A stretch of 64,000 nucleotides of DNA from Gongronella butleri (lineage: Eukaryota > Mucoromycota > Mucoromycetes > Mucorales > Cunninghamellaceae): the NCBI GenBank assembly GCA_025201375.1, contig JAIWZP010000063.1, forward strand, positions 80,491-144,490, in the 5' to 3' direction. The notes below the pieces were generated by a model that ran no database searches, was not told where the DNA came from, and saw only the letters and a list, made by a program, of their open reading frames with translations. The translations under genes and the position numbers were made by a program. This document shows positions 13,846 to 25,700 of this stretch, in pieces. Position 1 is the stretch's first letter. Each line of letters starts with the position of its first letter.

Positions 13846-14406
13846 TCAATCCTTGACGGAGCCATCGCGTGGCCGATAATCGAGTCCACGACGATCCAAT
13901 TCGTCCTCGACATCCTCGGGGACACGGCCGTACACTCGGATGGCATAGATGCCACGATGGAATTTCTCTAAAAAAAAAAGCAAAAATAGGCGGTGAGTTG
14001 CTACGCCAAGTCTGTTTTGCTCGAATTGGTGTTACTTGTTACTTACCTATCCGTTGCCAGCGAGCGACCCAACTCTCGGCGGGCTGCATGAGCGTGATCA
14101 TACTAGAAAAAGAGCGAGTGAGCTAGACAAACAAGGCGATCGACGCGAATTTTTTACCCGTCAAATTTTGAGCTGGTGCAGTCAGTGACGCGATCGGTGC
14201 TGCCCTTCATGCGCAAGATTTCTTCACAGTTCTCGCATCCGTCTTGCCGAAATTGTGTCGCATTCTGCAGGATGGAGCGAATAAAACAGAAAAAAAAAAA
14301 ACACGTCAATTTCGTCTAAAAGCCCGATGTCACTGCTTACCTTGACAAGCGAGCATAGAAGACAGGCACGTAGCTGCTTCTTTTCTTGAGGTAGAACGTG
14401 GGACAT
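13846..14406 (-). CDS. SPT4: Transcription elongation factor Spt4
   Basis: Four exons (14406-14341, 14264-14158, 14102-14047, 13967-13846) give 116 residues, the usual Spt4 length (human 117). Spt4 pairs with Spt5 (DSIF) to support RNA polymerase II processivity. The N-terminal zinc finger is complete: the RACLLCSLVK pair of cysteines and the later DGCENCEEIL pair. Further family features are VTDCTSSKFDG, PAESWVARWQRI and GIYAIRVYGRVPEDV. The ATG begins MSHVLPQEKKQLRACLLC. The gene follows the Fanzor gene on the same strand, only 244 bases after its stop, so its promoter must overlap the Fanzor 3' region. Confidence 0.95.
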
Positions 14407-14532
14407 GAGAGGTGAGGGGGGTACAGCAAGACGAGGAAAGGAAGGAACCAAGGGCTGAGGTCAAAAGCCCGTTTGATACCTTTTCAATCTCCGCCCTTGT
14501 GCCAAAAAAAAAAGAGCGGCTCACTTCTTGCA

Positions 14533-14633
14533 CTGCAAAAAAAAAAAAAAGCAAAAGTCAGTGACCAACCACATGTCTGCAAAACGACTGCTATGCTCCC
14601 CATTTCACGACTGCCTTTTTTGTCCGTGCTTAC
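14533..14633 (-). other. Intron-like element in the Fanzor 3' region / SPT4 leader
   Basis: On the minus strand, a good donor (TTG then GTAAGC at 14633) 17 bases after the Fanzor stop pairs with a T-tract acceptor ending GCAG at 14533, giving a 101-base intron of the type used by neighbouring genes. It lies outside both reading frames. It could be a Fanzor 3'-UTR intron, an SPT4 5'-UTR intron in a longer transcript, or chance. It sits where Fanzor and TnpB loci usually encode their guide RNA. Confidence 0.4.
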
Positions 14634-14650
14634 CAATAACCTGGCGATCA

Positions 14651-17600
14651 TTATGCAATCATGGTCTGCTTTTTTGGCAGCCAATGGAAGGGGGGTTGTT
14701 GGGGGTCGGGTTCATCGTAAGCCTTTGTGAAGACGGCGGGGCGCGAGTCCTTGTTGTCTGGGTCCAAGGCGGGGAGATTGCGACCATTGATGTTCATGAG
14801 GGCGATGGCACGGATGTTCCGCGCAGCATTGACATCCCGCTGCCAAATCCGCGCGCACCAGGTACAGGTGAGCGCGCCGTGCAGCTTGAAATTGTCAACG
14901 CCGCTGTCACGCTTTGTCACATTCGTGAGGGATCGGCGACCACAAGATGAGCATGTCTTGCTGGTGTATGGCTCTGGTACTTGTACGACGAGCAGTCGAC
15001 ACGCGCGTTGGGCAAGGGCCAGGGCGCGTCGGAGCAGCGCAGGGCGTCCACTTGGCTTGCCGCGCCAATTCATGCGCCGGAATTGCGCGTCGCCAATGCA
15101 AATCAGAGGGCATTTCCCAAATAAGCGCCTGTTGGGTGCTTTGCGCCACCTGGATGGCAAAAAAAAAAAAAAAAAAAAAAAAAAAAGACAATCAATTGAA
15201 TGTTTCTCGTGAATAACCTGGCTCTTGCTCTTGCTCTTGCTTTCTTACTTGAGGTCTTGGTCAACAACCGTGGATGCCGTCTGCCTGCTATGCGTAAAAA
15301 AAATAAAAAATAAAAAAAAGGGGTGGGGATGATGCTTAATGGCAAGATTCTCGGGACAGGGTCGGTCGCTCGTTGTCTCCTCCTTACCTCGCACCGTCTT
15401 GATCTCTGGGCGGCGGCCCCGTGGTGTCTTTGGGCTGATATTTGCTGCCACCGTGGCAAAGGATTCTGACCATTTCTTCTGTTGCTCTTTGCCTGCCTTG
15501 ATAGTTGAGAAATCGCAAGCCTTGATGTGCAAGGGCGTAATGTGCCATGAGGCGAGGCATGGCAGCCAGGACGCTTTCAATATGCTGCGCCATTCTGCTG
15601 GGCATCGACGTCTTGGCGCTGGCCAGCTGGGATTCCAGGTGGGTGATGGTCGAGCCCTCTTGGTCGATATCATTGGCCTTCCAACTCTTGATTTTTGCAT
15701 TGGATCGCTTGATGCCGGCCACATGATCAAATTCGTGAGCAGAAAAACGTCGGACTTGGTGCCGTTGCCCTTTCTCGACGTGGCGGTGGGATTGATGGCG
15801 CGGTATTGACGGCGATCTTGCCTGATTCGACGCCGCATCATGCTTGAGCGGCCGCACTGAGGCAGACCGGACTCGATGGCGAACAGAGGGGGGCCGCGGC
15901 GGCAATGTTGGGTGCGTGGGGCCATAGATGTTGTCGTCCTGGCTAGATCCATCGACTGCCACAAACACTTCAGTCACGCCCGGATCCACGCCCCAAACAT
16001 GGCAGTGTTGGAGATCCTCGGGCTCAATGTCGTCTAGAGTCAGCTGCGTAGGGGCCTTGCCGGTGATTGGGATGCGATAATACAGGGATAGAGCCAAGCC
16101 GTCAGTTGCCAGCGCATTGTCAAACACGGCTTGCTTGGGTCTGGAAAAAAAAAAAAAAAAAAAACGTCAGCCTCATTCTCTTTTTTTTTTTTTTTGCTCT
16201 TTTTTCATCTTTTACTTTCGAATTTTGGTCCAATTGAAGAGTTGGTCGAAGACAGGATGCACCGAGCCGTCGTCAGGCGCTGATTTCGTGCCCTGTTTGT
16301 ACTTTGTGAGGCCCAAAAAGGTCAAAAGGCCCAAAAGGCTTCTATGGGACCAATGGATGTAGCGCAATCTGAAGGAAAGGCTGGGAACCACGGAAAAAAG
16401 ACGGATGGCTGGGCGGGCGATGTAGATTTCGGGCATGAAGGTGTTGTTTTTGATCTTGTGCTTGGTTTCCGTGACAATGTCCTTGATTGCACCTTGGGAT
16501 TCTTGGTCGTCCAATTGCTTTTGGTATGGCAGGCGCGTGATGTCAAGCGAGTGGTCCTTGCCATTGATGATTTTTGTGATGACGCGGGTCAAACGCGATC
16601 GTCGGCGGTAATTGAGGCCTTCCCAGGCTGGCATCTTTTCTTCCAATTGATGCTTGGTCCAAGGAAAGGTTGCCTCGGTGGCGACTTGCGCGGGTCTTGC
16701 AGTATTGTCATCGTTCCAGGCTTCCATCTCCTTGAGGGCGTCGTAGAGAACTTTGAGGAAGAAATGGGGGTATTTTGTCAATGTTGCTGTTGTGACGGAC
16801 GCATTCTGGGAGACGTGGAGTTGTGCCATGGCTGCCGCGCCGACGGTGCTCGTGGACATGGCGTCCGATGCATGCATCATGGAAACGTCGTCGTCGTCCA
16901 AAGGCTCGATTTCCATTGGATGGTCCTCGTCGTCGTCGCCATTGTCGTTGTTGTTGTTGTTGTCATTGGCAGCGGCCATGGCGGCCATGATGCTTGCGAC
17001 TTGAGCGTCTGCGGCTGAGGCATCTGCAGCGGCAGCCTCAGCGTCGGCGTTCTTGGCTGTGGACAAGGCGATCGATGTGGCATGCTTTTGTGCGGCTTGC
17101 TGGGCAAGTTGGTGAGACACGTCTGCGCCACGCCGTGCATTTTCGACGGTGGCCACAAGCACTGCTGAGTAGTCCAATGCGCCACGATATGCTTGGTCTG
17201 CTTGCCGAAAGGATTCTTGTGCAATGGCGGCCATGGCGGCGGGTGCTTGTTCCAAGGCGGCACGTGCAATACTTGCAGCCTCGGCCAACGGTGGGATCAC
17301 AGCCGAATGATGAGCATTTGCGGCATGCGCACATGCATTGTATGCCAAGAGCGCGTTCCGGGCGCCAACATGCATCGTCGCGGCCACGTTGCCGTCAAAT
17401 TCCGTCTCTTGTGCTTGAGCCATGGCGGCGACTTGCGCCTCGGCGGCGGCAGCGTGCAATTCGGCCGCTCGATCGCGTGCGGATTGCAATGCAGCGGCTT
17501 GGAGGGCAGCAGCTTCCGCAATGGCAGCTTCTTGGGCGGCAATGGCAGCTTCCTGGGCGGCAATGGCAGCTTCTTGGGCTGCAGCAGCAGCAGCTTGTGC

Positions 17601-19253
17601 GCCGGCAGACGACTCGGCGGCGACCATCTCTGGTGCAGGCGGCGCCTGGGGAGCGGGCGAGCTGAATGTCAGAGCGGCAATGATCGCATTGCGGTTGGCC
17701 AGGGACATTTCGCGCGCTCGATCATTGGCTTCTTGTCGCTTGCGCGAGGCTTCGGCAATTTGAGCCTTCTCTTCTACGACAGAATCGCCCACCCGCGCCA
17801 ATTTGCTTTCAGCGTGCTGCGCCAGATCGTCCGCGTCGTTCTTCAGCTGCTCTTTTTGCTCCGCCTTCATCTTCTTGTAGTCGGGCAGCTCTGGCGGAAA
17901 CAGCTCGTCTTTGCACACCTTGTCATACGCATACATGGCGTAAGAGCGGCAATGGTGCGGCTTTAGACCCTAAAAGAAAAAAAAAAAGAAAAAAAAGAAA
18001 CCCCCCACACGAAAGTGAGCAATCCTGTGGAGATGCGGCCTGTCCATGAACTTACGGGATGGTCCAACGCAAACTTTGCGGCCAGGTAACGCATGAAGAA
18101 AATCTCAAAGTTTTCGACCACATGGTTCTTCATCATTGTCGCCAATTGCATCGCCGTGTAGTCCGTGACGGTTGCGAATCCATTGGGCTTGCCGTTCACA
18201 CCAACCAGCTTGTTCATGTGGATTTGCGGATGCTCGGTTTTGAATTGATCGAATGCTTGTAAAAAGGCAGTGCGCGTGTCGTTGTCCGCAAAGAGGGCCT
18301 TGTTGGAGACGGGATTACCAAGAATCAGCTGAAACACTGCAATGAAAAACGCCTGTGTAAACAGGGCACGTGGGACGTGGCCACCGCTGTGGAGGATGTC
18401 GATGACGTATTTTTGAGTGAACAGAATGGCATTGATGGCGAGATGTCGATTGAATGTGACGATGTTGTGGATGCCATCCAGGAGGATGCGCTGATCGTCG
18501 TCGGTAATGTCATTGCTCAGTAGAGAGGCCAGACCATGCTTGATTGTCGTTCGACGCGTCTTGCCAAGGCGCTCCTTTGTTTTCACCGACTTGCGCTTGA
18601 TGTAATCTGGGCAGAGCTGATTCGTAGGTCTTGCGTGGGTGTATGCCAATTCAAGACGCGCCTTGGCCTCGGCACGGAGGCGCTCCACGTCGGGATCGTC
18701 TTGAGCAGCAACGGGGTCCGCATGTCCCTCGATCAGTGCCGTCGCCTCGTCATCCAGCCGGGCAGCCGCGCTCTTGCATCGAGGACAAGGATTTTGTACA
18801 GCCGCAGAACTTGCCTTGGTCGCCGCCGCAAATTCTTCCTTGGCGCTGGTCTTTTTTTCCTTCTCATCCTTGTTTTGTCGGCGTTTGGCGGTCATCCGTC
18901 CCTTGCCCTTTTTTTGGCGCTTGGCTAAGATTAAAAAAAAAAAAAAAAGTGAGAGGCTGCTCTTTAGCGACGCGTCTTTCTGCTCTTTTTAGCTTACCAC
19001 TAGTATCGCTGGATGTCCCGGCCTCGGATGCTGCTTGAATTTGCTCTGTTGTCGCTCCAGCGGCGTCGTCCGCCGCGACTTCTCCTTGGCCGTCACTTTG
19101 TTGTCCTCCAATCGGCGCCTCCCCGTCTTGCTGCTCGACGCGAGCCACCGTCGCTGCCGTCTCACCTTCCTCACCTTCCTCGCCCTGTTCTTCCTGTTGT
19201 GCTGCACGTGCCTTTGCGTCAAGTTTCTCCTTTACAATGGAAAAAAACGGCAT
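14651..19253 (-). CDS. Fanzor (eukaryotic TnpB-like RNA-guided endonuclease)
   Basis: Six exons (19253-18998, 18924-18056, 17969-16216, 16140-15388, 15287-15249, 15149-14651) join in consistent phase to 1,389 residues. The C terminus fits the published Fanzor signature D-X(125-275)-[TS][TS]XX-C4 finger-X(5-50)-RD. Asp1012 lies in CHVWGVDPGVTEVFVAVDG (RuvC-I); 273 residues later comes YTSKTCSSC (Thr1286, Ser1287, Cys1290, Cys1293), then TCTWC (Cys1319, Cys1322), then Arg-Asp 1328-1329 in WQRDVNAARNI (RuvC-III). FSAHEFDHVAG and the region before RuvC-I also look Fanzor-like. The N-terminal half is helical with a Lys/Arg cluster (KRQKKGKGRMTAKRRQ) that may be a nuclear signal. Exon 3 carries a long Ala/Gln-rich insertion. 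The family cuts DNA guided by an RNA encoded near its 3' end. Activity is inferred. The stretch just after VDGSSQDD is poorly conserved and could hide an annotation error. Confidence 0.88.
17530..17592. repeat. 21-bp tandem repeat inside Fanzor exon 3
   Basis: About three copies of a 21-base unit (plus strand reads like CTTCTTGGGCGGCAATGGCAG). On the coding strand it encodes a repeated seven-residue unit AAQEAAI within the Ala-rich insertion. It points to recent in-frame expansion. Confidence 0.8.
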
Positions 19254-19713
19254 CGCTGCGTGTAGGGATAAACAAGAAGGTAATGGGGAAGAAAAGGGAA
19301 AACTCAAATCCCCGCTCGCTCCCTTTTTTTTTTTTATCGTCTCATTTTTGATCACCTCCCCCGCCCTTTTTTTTTTCTTTGACAAATCCACAGCTCTCAT
19401 CCACCTCAAAAATGATCCTCAAATATCATGGCTATCTTGGAAGCTTAAATAGAACAGCAGCGCATGTATATCTTCTTCCAAGGATCGTTTTACTGTGCCA
19501 CTGCTTTTTAAACGGAGAAACAAAAGAGAAAACGCGTCGCACATCTTTGTCACAATAGCATCTTCTGGAAATTCGCCCAATCAATTCTTCCTTGGCCCAT
19601 TAAAGGCAACCCTCAGCGAGTTTTTTTTTGCTGTGCTGGACGCTCCCCTTTTTCTGCACGCACCTCTTCCCTGTTTCTTTCTTTCTTTTTTTTTTTATTT
19701 GACAAGGGTTGCG
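19254..19713. promoter_or_regulatory. Shared divergent promoter region (Fanzor / UNC80-like gene)
   Basis: The 460 bases between the two divergent start codons must contain both promoters. It is T-rich on both sides. An in-frame upstream frame precedes the UNC80-like ATG but has no conserved features. An acceptor-like CTACACGCAG just before the Fanzor ATG could end a 5'-UTR intron. No clear TATA box was found. Confidence 0.4.
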
Positions 19714-22700
19714 ATGGCGCAGGCTGAGCATGACACGGTGATCCACATGCCGCATGAGGGCCGTCTGGGCAAGCCTTTGCATCAGGTGCTCACCAAGCTG
19801 GACAAGCGCAAGCGGCCGGCGCCATTTTACGACCTTGACACGCCGTGCGCGCCGCATGACCTTGAAGACACGATTGACCTTGTTCTTGAGCTGCGACGGC
19901 TGCTTGCTGGCGATGTTCTTGACGCTCCGTAGGTTGCAACAAGGAAAAAAAAGAAGGAGGAAAAAATAAAACCTTGGAATTTTTTTTTTTGCGTAGGCCA
20001 CAAGAGCTGCTCGGGCTGCTGCTGCCGTGCTTGGAAGACCTTGTGCTCAACGATTGCCGATACACGGTGGCCAATCCGCGCCCATTCCGGCCACCATGCA
20101 CGCTACAGGCACTGATGATTGACATTGCAACGCTCCTTGCAACGCTAACCAATGATCCGCCCACACTATATCGCATTGGCCTCGCCATGCTCCCTGCATT
20201 CGACGCTTTTCCTCTGCACAGCTTCTCGGCCATCAAGGCCAACCTTGTCGGCTTTTTTGTCAACCATCTGCTGCCCAAGCTCATCCTTTCAGACAAGCTC
20301 CAGCACCCTCCAATACCAAAAGGTACGCTTCTTTTTCCAGTTTTCCATTTTTTTCCATTTTTTTTCTCTTGATGGCATGTTTTGATCCCCTCCCTCCAAT
20401 TTTTTTTAAACAATAGACGCGCCTGTGATCCAGGTGCAAAGCCCGGATGACGGCCGCGGGCGTCCGTCGCTGACCATTGATACGCGTCCACTGTCCGAAT
20501 CGGTTGATCCGCCGTCGCGACACGACATGTACAAGGACGCGTTGCTCGCGCCGCTGCTTGCGCTGTTGCTGCCGTTTCTAGAGACGCCCAGGGAGGGTGG
20601 GTATCACGTGCATCGTGCGCTGCGGTTCATGTTGCAGCAAAAAGCGGATTTGCATCTTGATTTGCTACAGATCATCGCGTGCAATGTGCCGACGCGGTTC
20701 CATGCGTGCCAAATCTTGTTCCAATACTATTTTGTCAGTCTGGGGCACCTCGTCATTGCCAAGCCGCTTCCAAAACTCAATGCACCAAGCGAAACAACGA
20801 CGGCCGCGTCTTCTCGTGCCGGCACGCCTGCATCGGACGGATCCAGGCACGACGATATTGACGACATGAACGACCACGTGTGGTATCCGCATCTCTTTCC
20901 TCCATCACAACGACCATTGCAAGAAAATGGAGCAAACGAGCGGTCCCCTGGCGGCAAAGGGTCCTCGTCGACGCCAAAGCAGCCGCATATACACAAGCAC
21001 CATCGACGTAAGGGATCTGTGCTGGAATTAATGCACGATGAGGTGGACACGTCGTTCTGCGCCGAGTGTTACCAAGGGATTGTTGGGTTTGGGCTGAAAT
21101 GTTACCAATGTCGTCGCAACGTGCACTATTCGTGCTACACGGATTATCTTGGCAACGACGACCTTGACATCATGCTGTACATCAAGGAGAGTGGGATGCA
21201 AAAGGTGGTGAGCCCGCAATTCTGCCACATTCCGCTACAGCCGCGATTTGTGGATCTTGCCGATACAAATCACCATGATCCCACGGGCCCACCACTGCCT
21301 CCGCCGCCGCCAGCCACCATTGCCATGTACGGGCATCAATTCCAGCTGGTGAATCTATTTACATTGCTCCTGTGCGCTTGCTGCCGGTTGCCATTATGGG
21401 GGATCTCGCAACAGGGCTATCGGTGCTATATTTGCAATCGATTTGTTCACCAGGCGTGTCTTTTGGATGTGCACCAGCACCATTGCAAGCCGTATCAGCC
21501 ATTCCTCGAGTCAGAGACGCGTGTATCGATTTCGCGCCTTGCCGAGTCCCTGGAACACCATTTCAAGGATATGATACCTCAATCGCGTGGCGATCTCGAG
21601 GGCCGCAGCTACGACCACGTAGCCGCCATCACGCACGTGCTCACGCTGCAGCGGCATTTGCTCTATTATGGCGTCACGTCCGGATGCTTGCTTTTAGACG
21701 ATGATCAGGATGTATTTGCTCGTGAAAGTGCCGATCATCCGCTCATCTCCCCGCGTATGATGCTCAATGACGGGTACACGGACGAAACGCCTCTTGGCCT
21801 TGGCCTGTTTGCGCCTGCACTCGCACACTGCCACGATGTGCTTGAAAACAAGCTGTACACACCTTCCGCCTTTTTTGCCGACGAGAACCACGCGCCCGTG
21901 GTAGTGCCGACGCGCGGCCACTATTTACTCAGCTTTGACGCGTATCTGAGCCACGTGTGCGCGTGCATGAAGGCTCGCAAGTCGAGCCACGCGCCGTATC
22001 AGGCGTACGATGTGGATCATGCGCAGCAACAGACAATGACAACGACGGCCATGCGCGACTGGCTCATGGCGCATTGGCGCATTGAGACTCCGACGCTCGC
22101 CGAAATTGTATTGCAGCACATGCGGAATATGGGCCTGTTTGAGCGGTTTGACGCGTCGCCTGTGCTTTTTTCACCATTGGGGACGCCCGCAACATGCATT
22201 TTCCCTGTGCCGTATGCGATTGACGCGTCGTGTCACGTGGACACGCTGCTCAACGCGATTGACGCGTGCCTGGATGACATTGACGTGTCGGTCAATGAGT
22301 GTGCGCTGCTGTTGCTTACGCGACGATGCTGGCCAGACCCATCGATGCCGTCACACGTATGCCAGCAGCTCATGGCCACGCTACTTGGCTGGATCCTCAC
22401 CGAGGACGACAAACTCGCAACAATTTATGCCACGTTTGCTCAATCGCAGCAATTGCATCTGCCTGGTGTGCGCCAACAAGAAAAATCCTCCACATATGGC
22501 GCCGCAGCAAGCTCTTCGCGCCTCAATGGCGCCTCTACGCCCCACGTCGTGGGCGCAGGCAATGCACACCAGTATGTTGTTGCGAGGCAAAGGCTACGCG
22601 ACCGATATGTCGCGCCTTGGCTTGCCAAAGTACACAAATTGGACCAAATCGCGTTTGCCACGCACCTTCGTCAAGGCATTGACGCCGTCGTCGACCGTAT

Positions 22701-25700
22701 GTTGCCCGATCACGCCTTGGACATGGACGACGAGGTTAGGGGGAAAAAAAAAACGGAGGGACAGAGCAAGGAGAGGAAAAATCAAAAATCTAGGGCGGAT
22801 TTATCAATTTTTTCATTTTCATTTATTTTATTCTTTTTTTTTCCCTTTTTCAGTCCGAGTCGCCGTTGCTGCAATTTGATCTGTTTTTTGGATGTCTTGC
22901 CAAGCTAAAGGGGATGGGCCTGACGTTTAGTGCATTGGACACGGTGCTGGAATGGCAATTGTCGCGTGCGTGGGATGAGCCGCGGATCAAGACGATGCTC
23001 AAGATGGACCAGCTTGTGGAGCTGCGTGTGCTTGCCAAATTGTTTTCGGGCAAGCCTGCGTCGGGACGGTCGAATCTTCACGACATCACGTCATCATTTG
23101 ATATTATTGCCAACATGCTTGGCCAGAGCGCGTCACTCGAGCGCGCCATTGCCATGCTCGAATTGATTGTGCACATGGGCACCGGCATCCCCTCGGTCTA
23201 TCTCGCCAAATTTGCCCGTGCCCTTGTCCAGGCAGAGGCTCCCATCAGCGTCACAGGCGATTTTGTCGCTCTCATCTGGTTCCAGCTCGTCCATGGTCTG
23301 ATCCTCACCCCGCGCGCCGTCATCCTTGACGTCATTGGCTACCTCAACGAGACCGCTTTTGACACCCTCAAAAACAACAATGAAACTAGAAACCTGTCTT
23401 TGCCACGCCTACGAAGGTAACAACAATTTTTCCTTTTTTTTGCGGTCCTTTTTTTATCTTCCCCCGCTTTTTTAAATTTCAGTGCGCAAAAGCTGATTAG
23501 ATACTCAATTGTTCTCACCGGTTACGCGTATGGGTGCCCTGTGGCCAACCTCAAGGAGCTAGCCATTGTGCCCATCCACACATATGACGTGTAAGTGCGA
23601 AATGTATCCAATTTGTTGAAAGAATTGTTTTGTTTTACGCCTGTTTTCTTTAGCCAAGACAAGGTCAGTGCGGTGGAGCCAGAACTGCAAGCAGACGACA
23701 AGACGGCGGTCCTCCGGTGCATGCTTGCCTATCTGCAATGGGACCAGCTCAATGTGCGCCAAGAGATTGTCAAGTTGTTTTATGGCCTAGCGACATGGGG
23801 CTCGGCCACCGTCAAAAGCACCAATTTGATCCTCAACTGCATGCCGCGCCTCATCGAGTCGTAAGTTGGTGCCGCCATGGATGTCATTGTCAGGGCCCAT
23901 TGATTCATTTTTTTTGTTTTTTTTTTTTTTTTGTATTTTTAGGGTGTGGGAGCTGCTTTCGCCTCGCTATGACGATTCGTCAGACTATGTGCTCCAATTG
24001 CTCATGAAGTTGTTGCAGATGGACGCCATGCCGTTCCATGCGTGCGTGTACAAAGTGATGAACGACGCCAACTGGGAAATCCGCTACCAAGGGCTCGACC
24101 ACCTGTACGGCCTGTTCACCAAGATGGATGCTGCCTTCCAGAGCAAGTGGCTGCCCCTGCTTTCGCGCCTCGGCCCCGTCTTTAGCTCGCTCGTCGTCTG
24201 TTTGTGGGACAATGACGTAAAAAAACAAGAAAAACGCGAAAAAAGCGCGTTCTAATTCTCCATGTTTCCATTTTAGGAAAACGTGCGCAGCAAGGCGCTT
24301 GCGCTCTTGCGCTCGTTTGGCACGTTGCACCTGAATTCGGCGTTTCGGTGTTGGGAAGCGCATTTTTATAGCGCGAGTGACGCAGAGCTGCGTCCCCTGA
24401 TCCACATGATGATCCGTCTGCACGCACTGTTCCCCGACTGGCAAGTGTTACAATGGGAGTGCCTGCTGGAGACGCTAGAGACCAAGATCACGCTGTCAGC
24501 GTCGCGAGAAGCATCGGATACCAAGCTTTCGGGCACACAACAGGCCGAATCGGAGAATGTCACGGTATTGATGATGACGCTGGCGTTGCAGATGCTCAGC
24601 CACCACGTGCGGATCGACATGGTGCAGATTTCGCGGCTCAAGCTGCTCCTTGTGTCGATGATGGGCTTCAAAAACCCGCATCGCGTGCTGGATGGCGGCG
24701 AATGGAAGGTGTTGTATGGCCCGATAGAGCACCACTACCAGGATACCTCTGACCCCGCGCAATCCGCCATCCTCACAAGCTGTTCGCGCGGCCTCAAGCT
24801 CATCATGGACAGCTTCGCACCATTGCCCGCAGAAACAGTCGCAAAAATGGCTCCCGAGGATCTCCAGCGAAATCGGCTCAAGCTTGCAGAAAACAGCAGC
24901 CCGGGCGTCCACTTTATTGACGTCGTCCTAAAGTTTTTCCATGCAGACCTCACACGCCTTAATCCCATTGTGCTGCACGCATGGCTCGAAGCCATCCTGA
25001 TCGTCATTTACAAGGTAAAAAAAAAAAAAAGTTGGGCTTCCAATGGGCGTCGCTTCTCATGTTCCCTTTTTTTTTTTTTTGTAGCACAACATCCTCGACC
25101 GTGCGTATGAGCAGGATCTCGTGTTTGCCATGAAACAAGTCATTGACCTGATTTCACACGACATTGGTGAGGAAAACAAGCTGCTGATCCTCGAAATCTT
25201 GCACTGCCTACTGCGCCAGTCCGACCACCTGACCGCCATGGTCCTCTCCAAGCAAATTGTTGTCCTTGGCAAGCTCATGACACAGGCACAGACAAAGCGA
25301 TCTACCGATCCTGTTTTTTTGCGTGCAAAGCAATTCCTCAAGAGCGCTTTTTCCCGCTTTGCTGCCGCTGGCCTCTTTGTCCTGATCTTCAAGGTAACGA
25401 GGGGAGAAAGAAAAACGGGGTCACATGCGTGCAATTGACATGGAACGCGTAAAAAAAAAAGGCGTGGGTACGTGAAACAACGTGAAACGCGTAAAAAAAA
25501 ATGTGCGGATGAGTCGTGTAAAGAAAGGTGAAACGCGTAAAAAAAAAACTGAGTGATACGCGTAAGAACAGGATGAGACGCGTATAAAAAAAGGATGAGA
25601 CGCGTAAATTGACGTGCCAGGACAAGTAAAAAGATGTGCCAGGACGTGTAAAACGTGTCTCACTCTTTTTTTTTTTTTTTTTTTTTTTTTTTACATAGAA

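Noticed and set aside
15245..15964. 239-codon minus-strand frame overlapping Fanzor exon 4
   Set aside because: It is the neighbouring phase of the exon that encodes the DPG and FSAHEFDHVAG motifs. Its own translation has no Fanzor feature, though an unnoticed frameshift or small intron between about 15830 and 15960 cannot be excluded.
25440..25655. Repeats in the intron considered as a CRISPR array
   Set aside because: Units are degenerate, spacing is irregular, and the genome is eukaryotic; it is a minisatellite.
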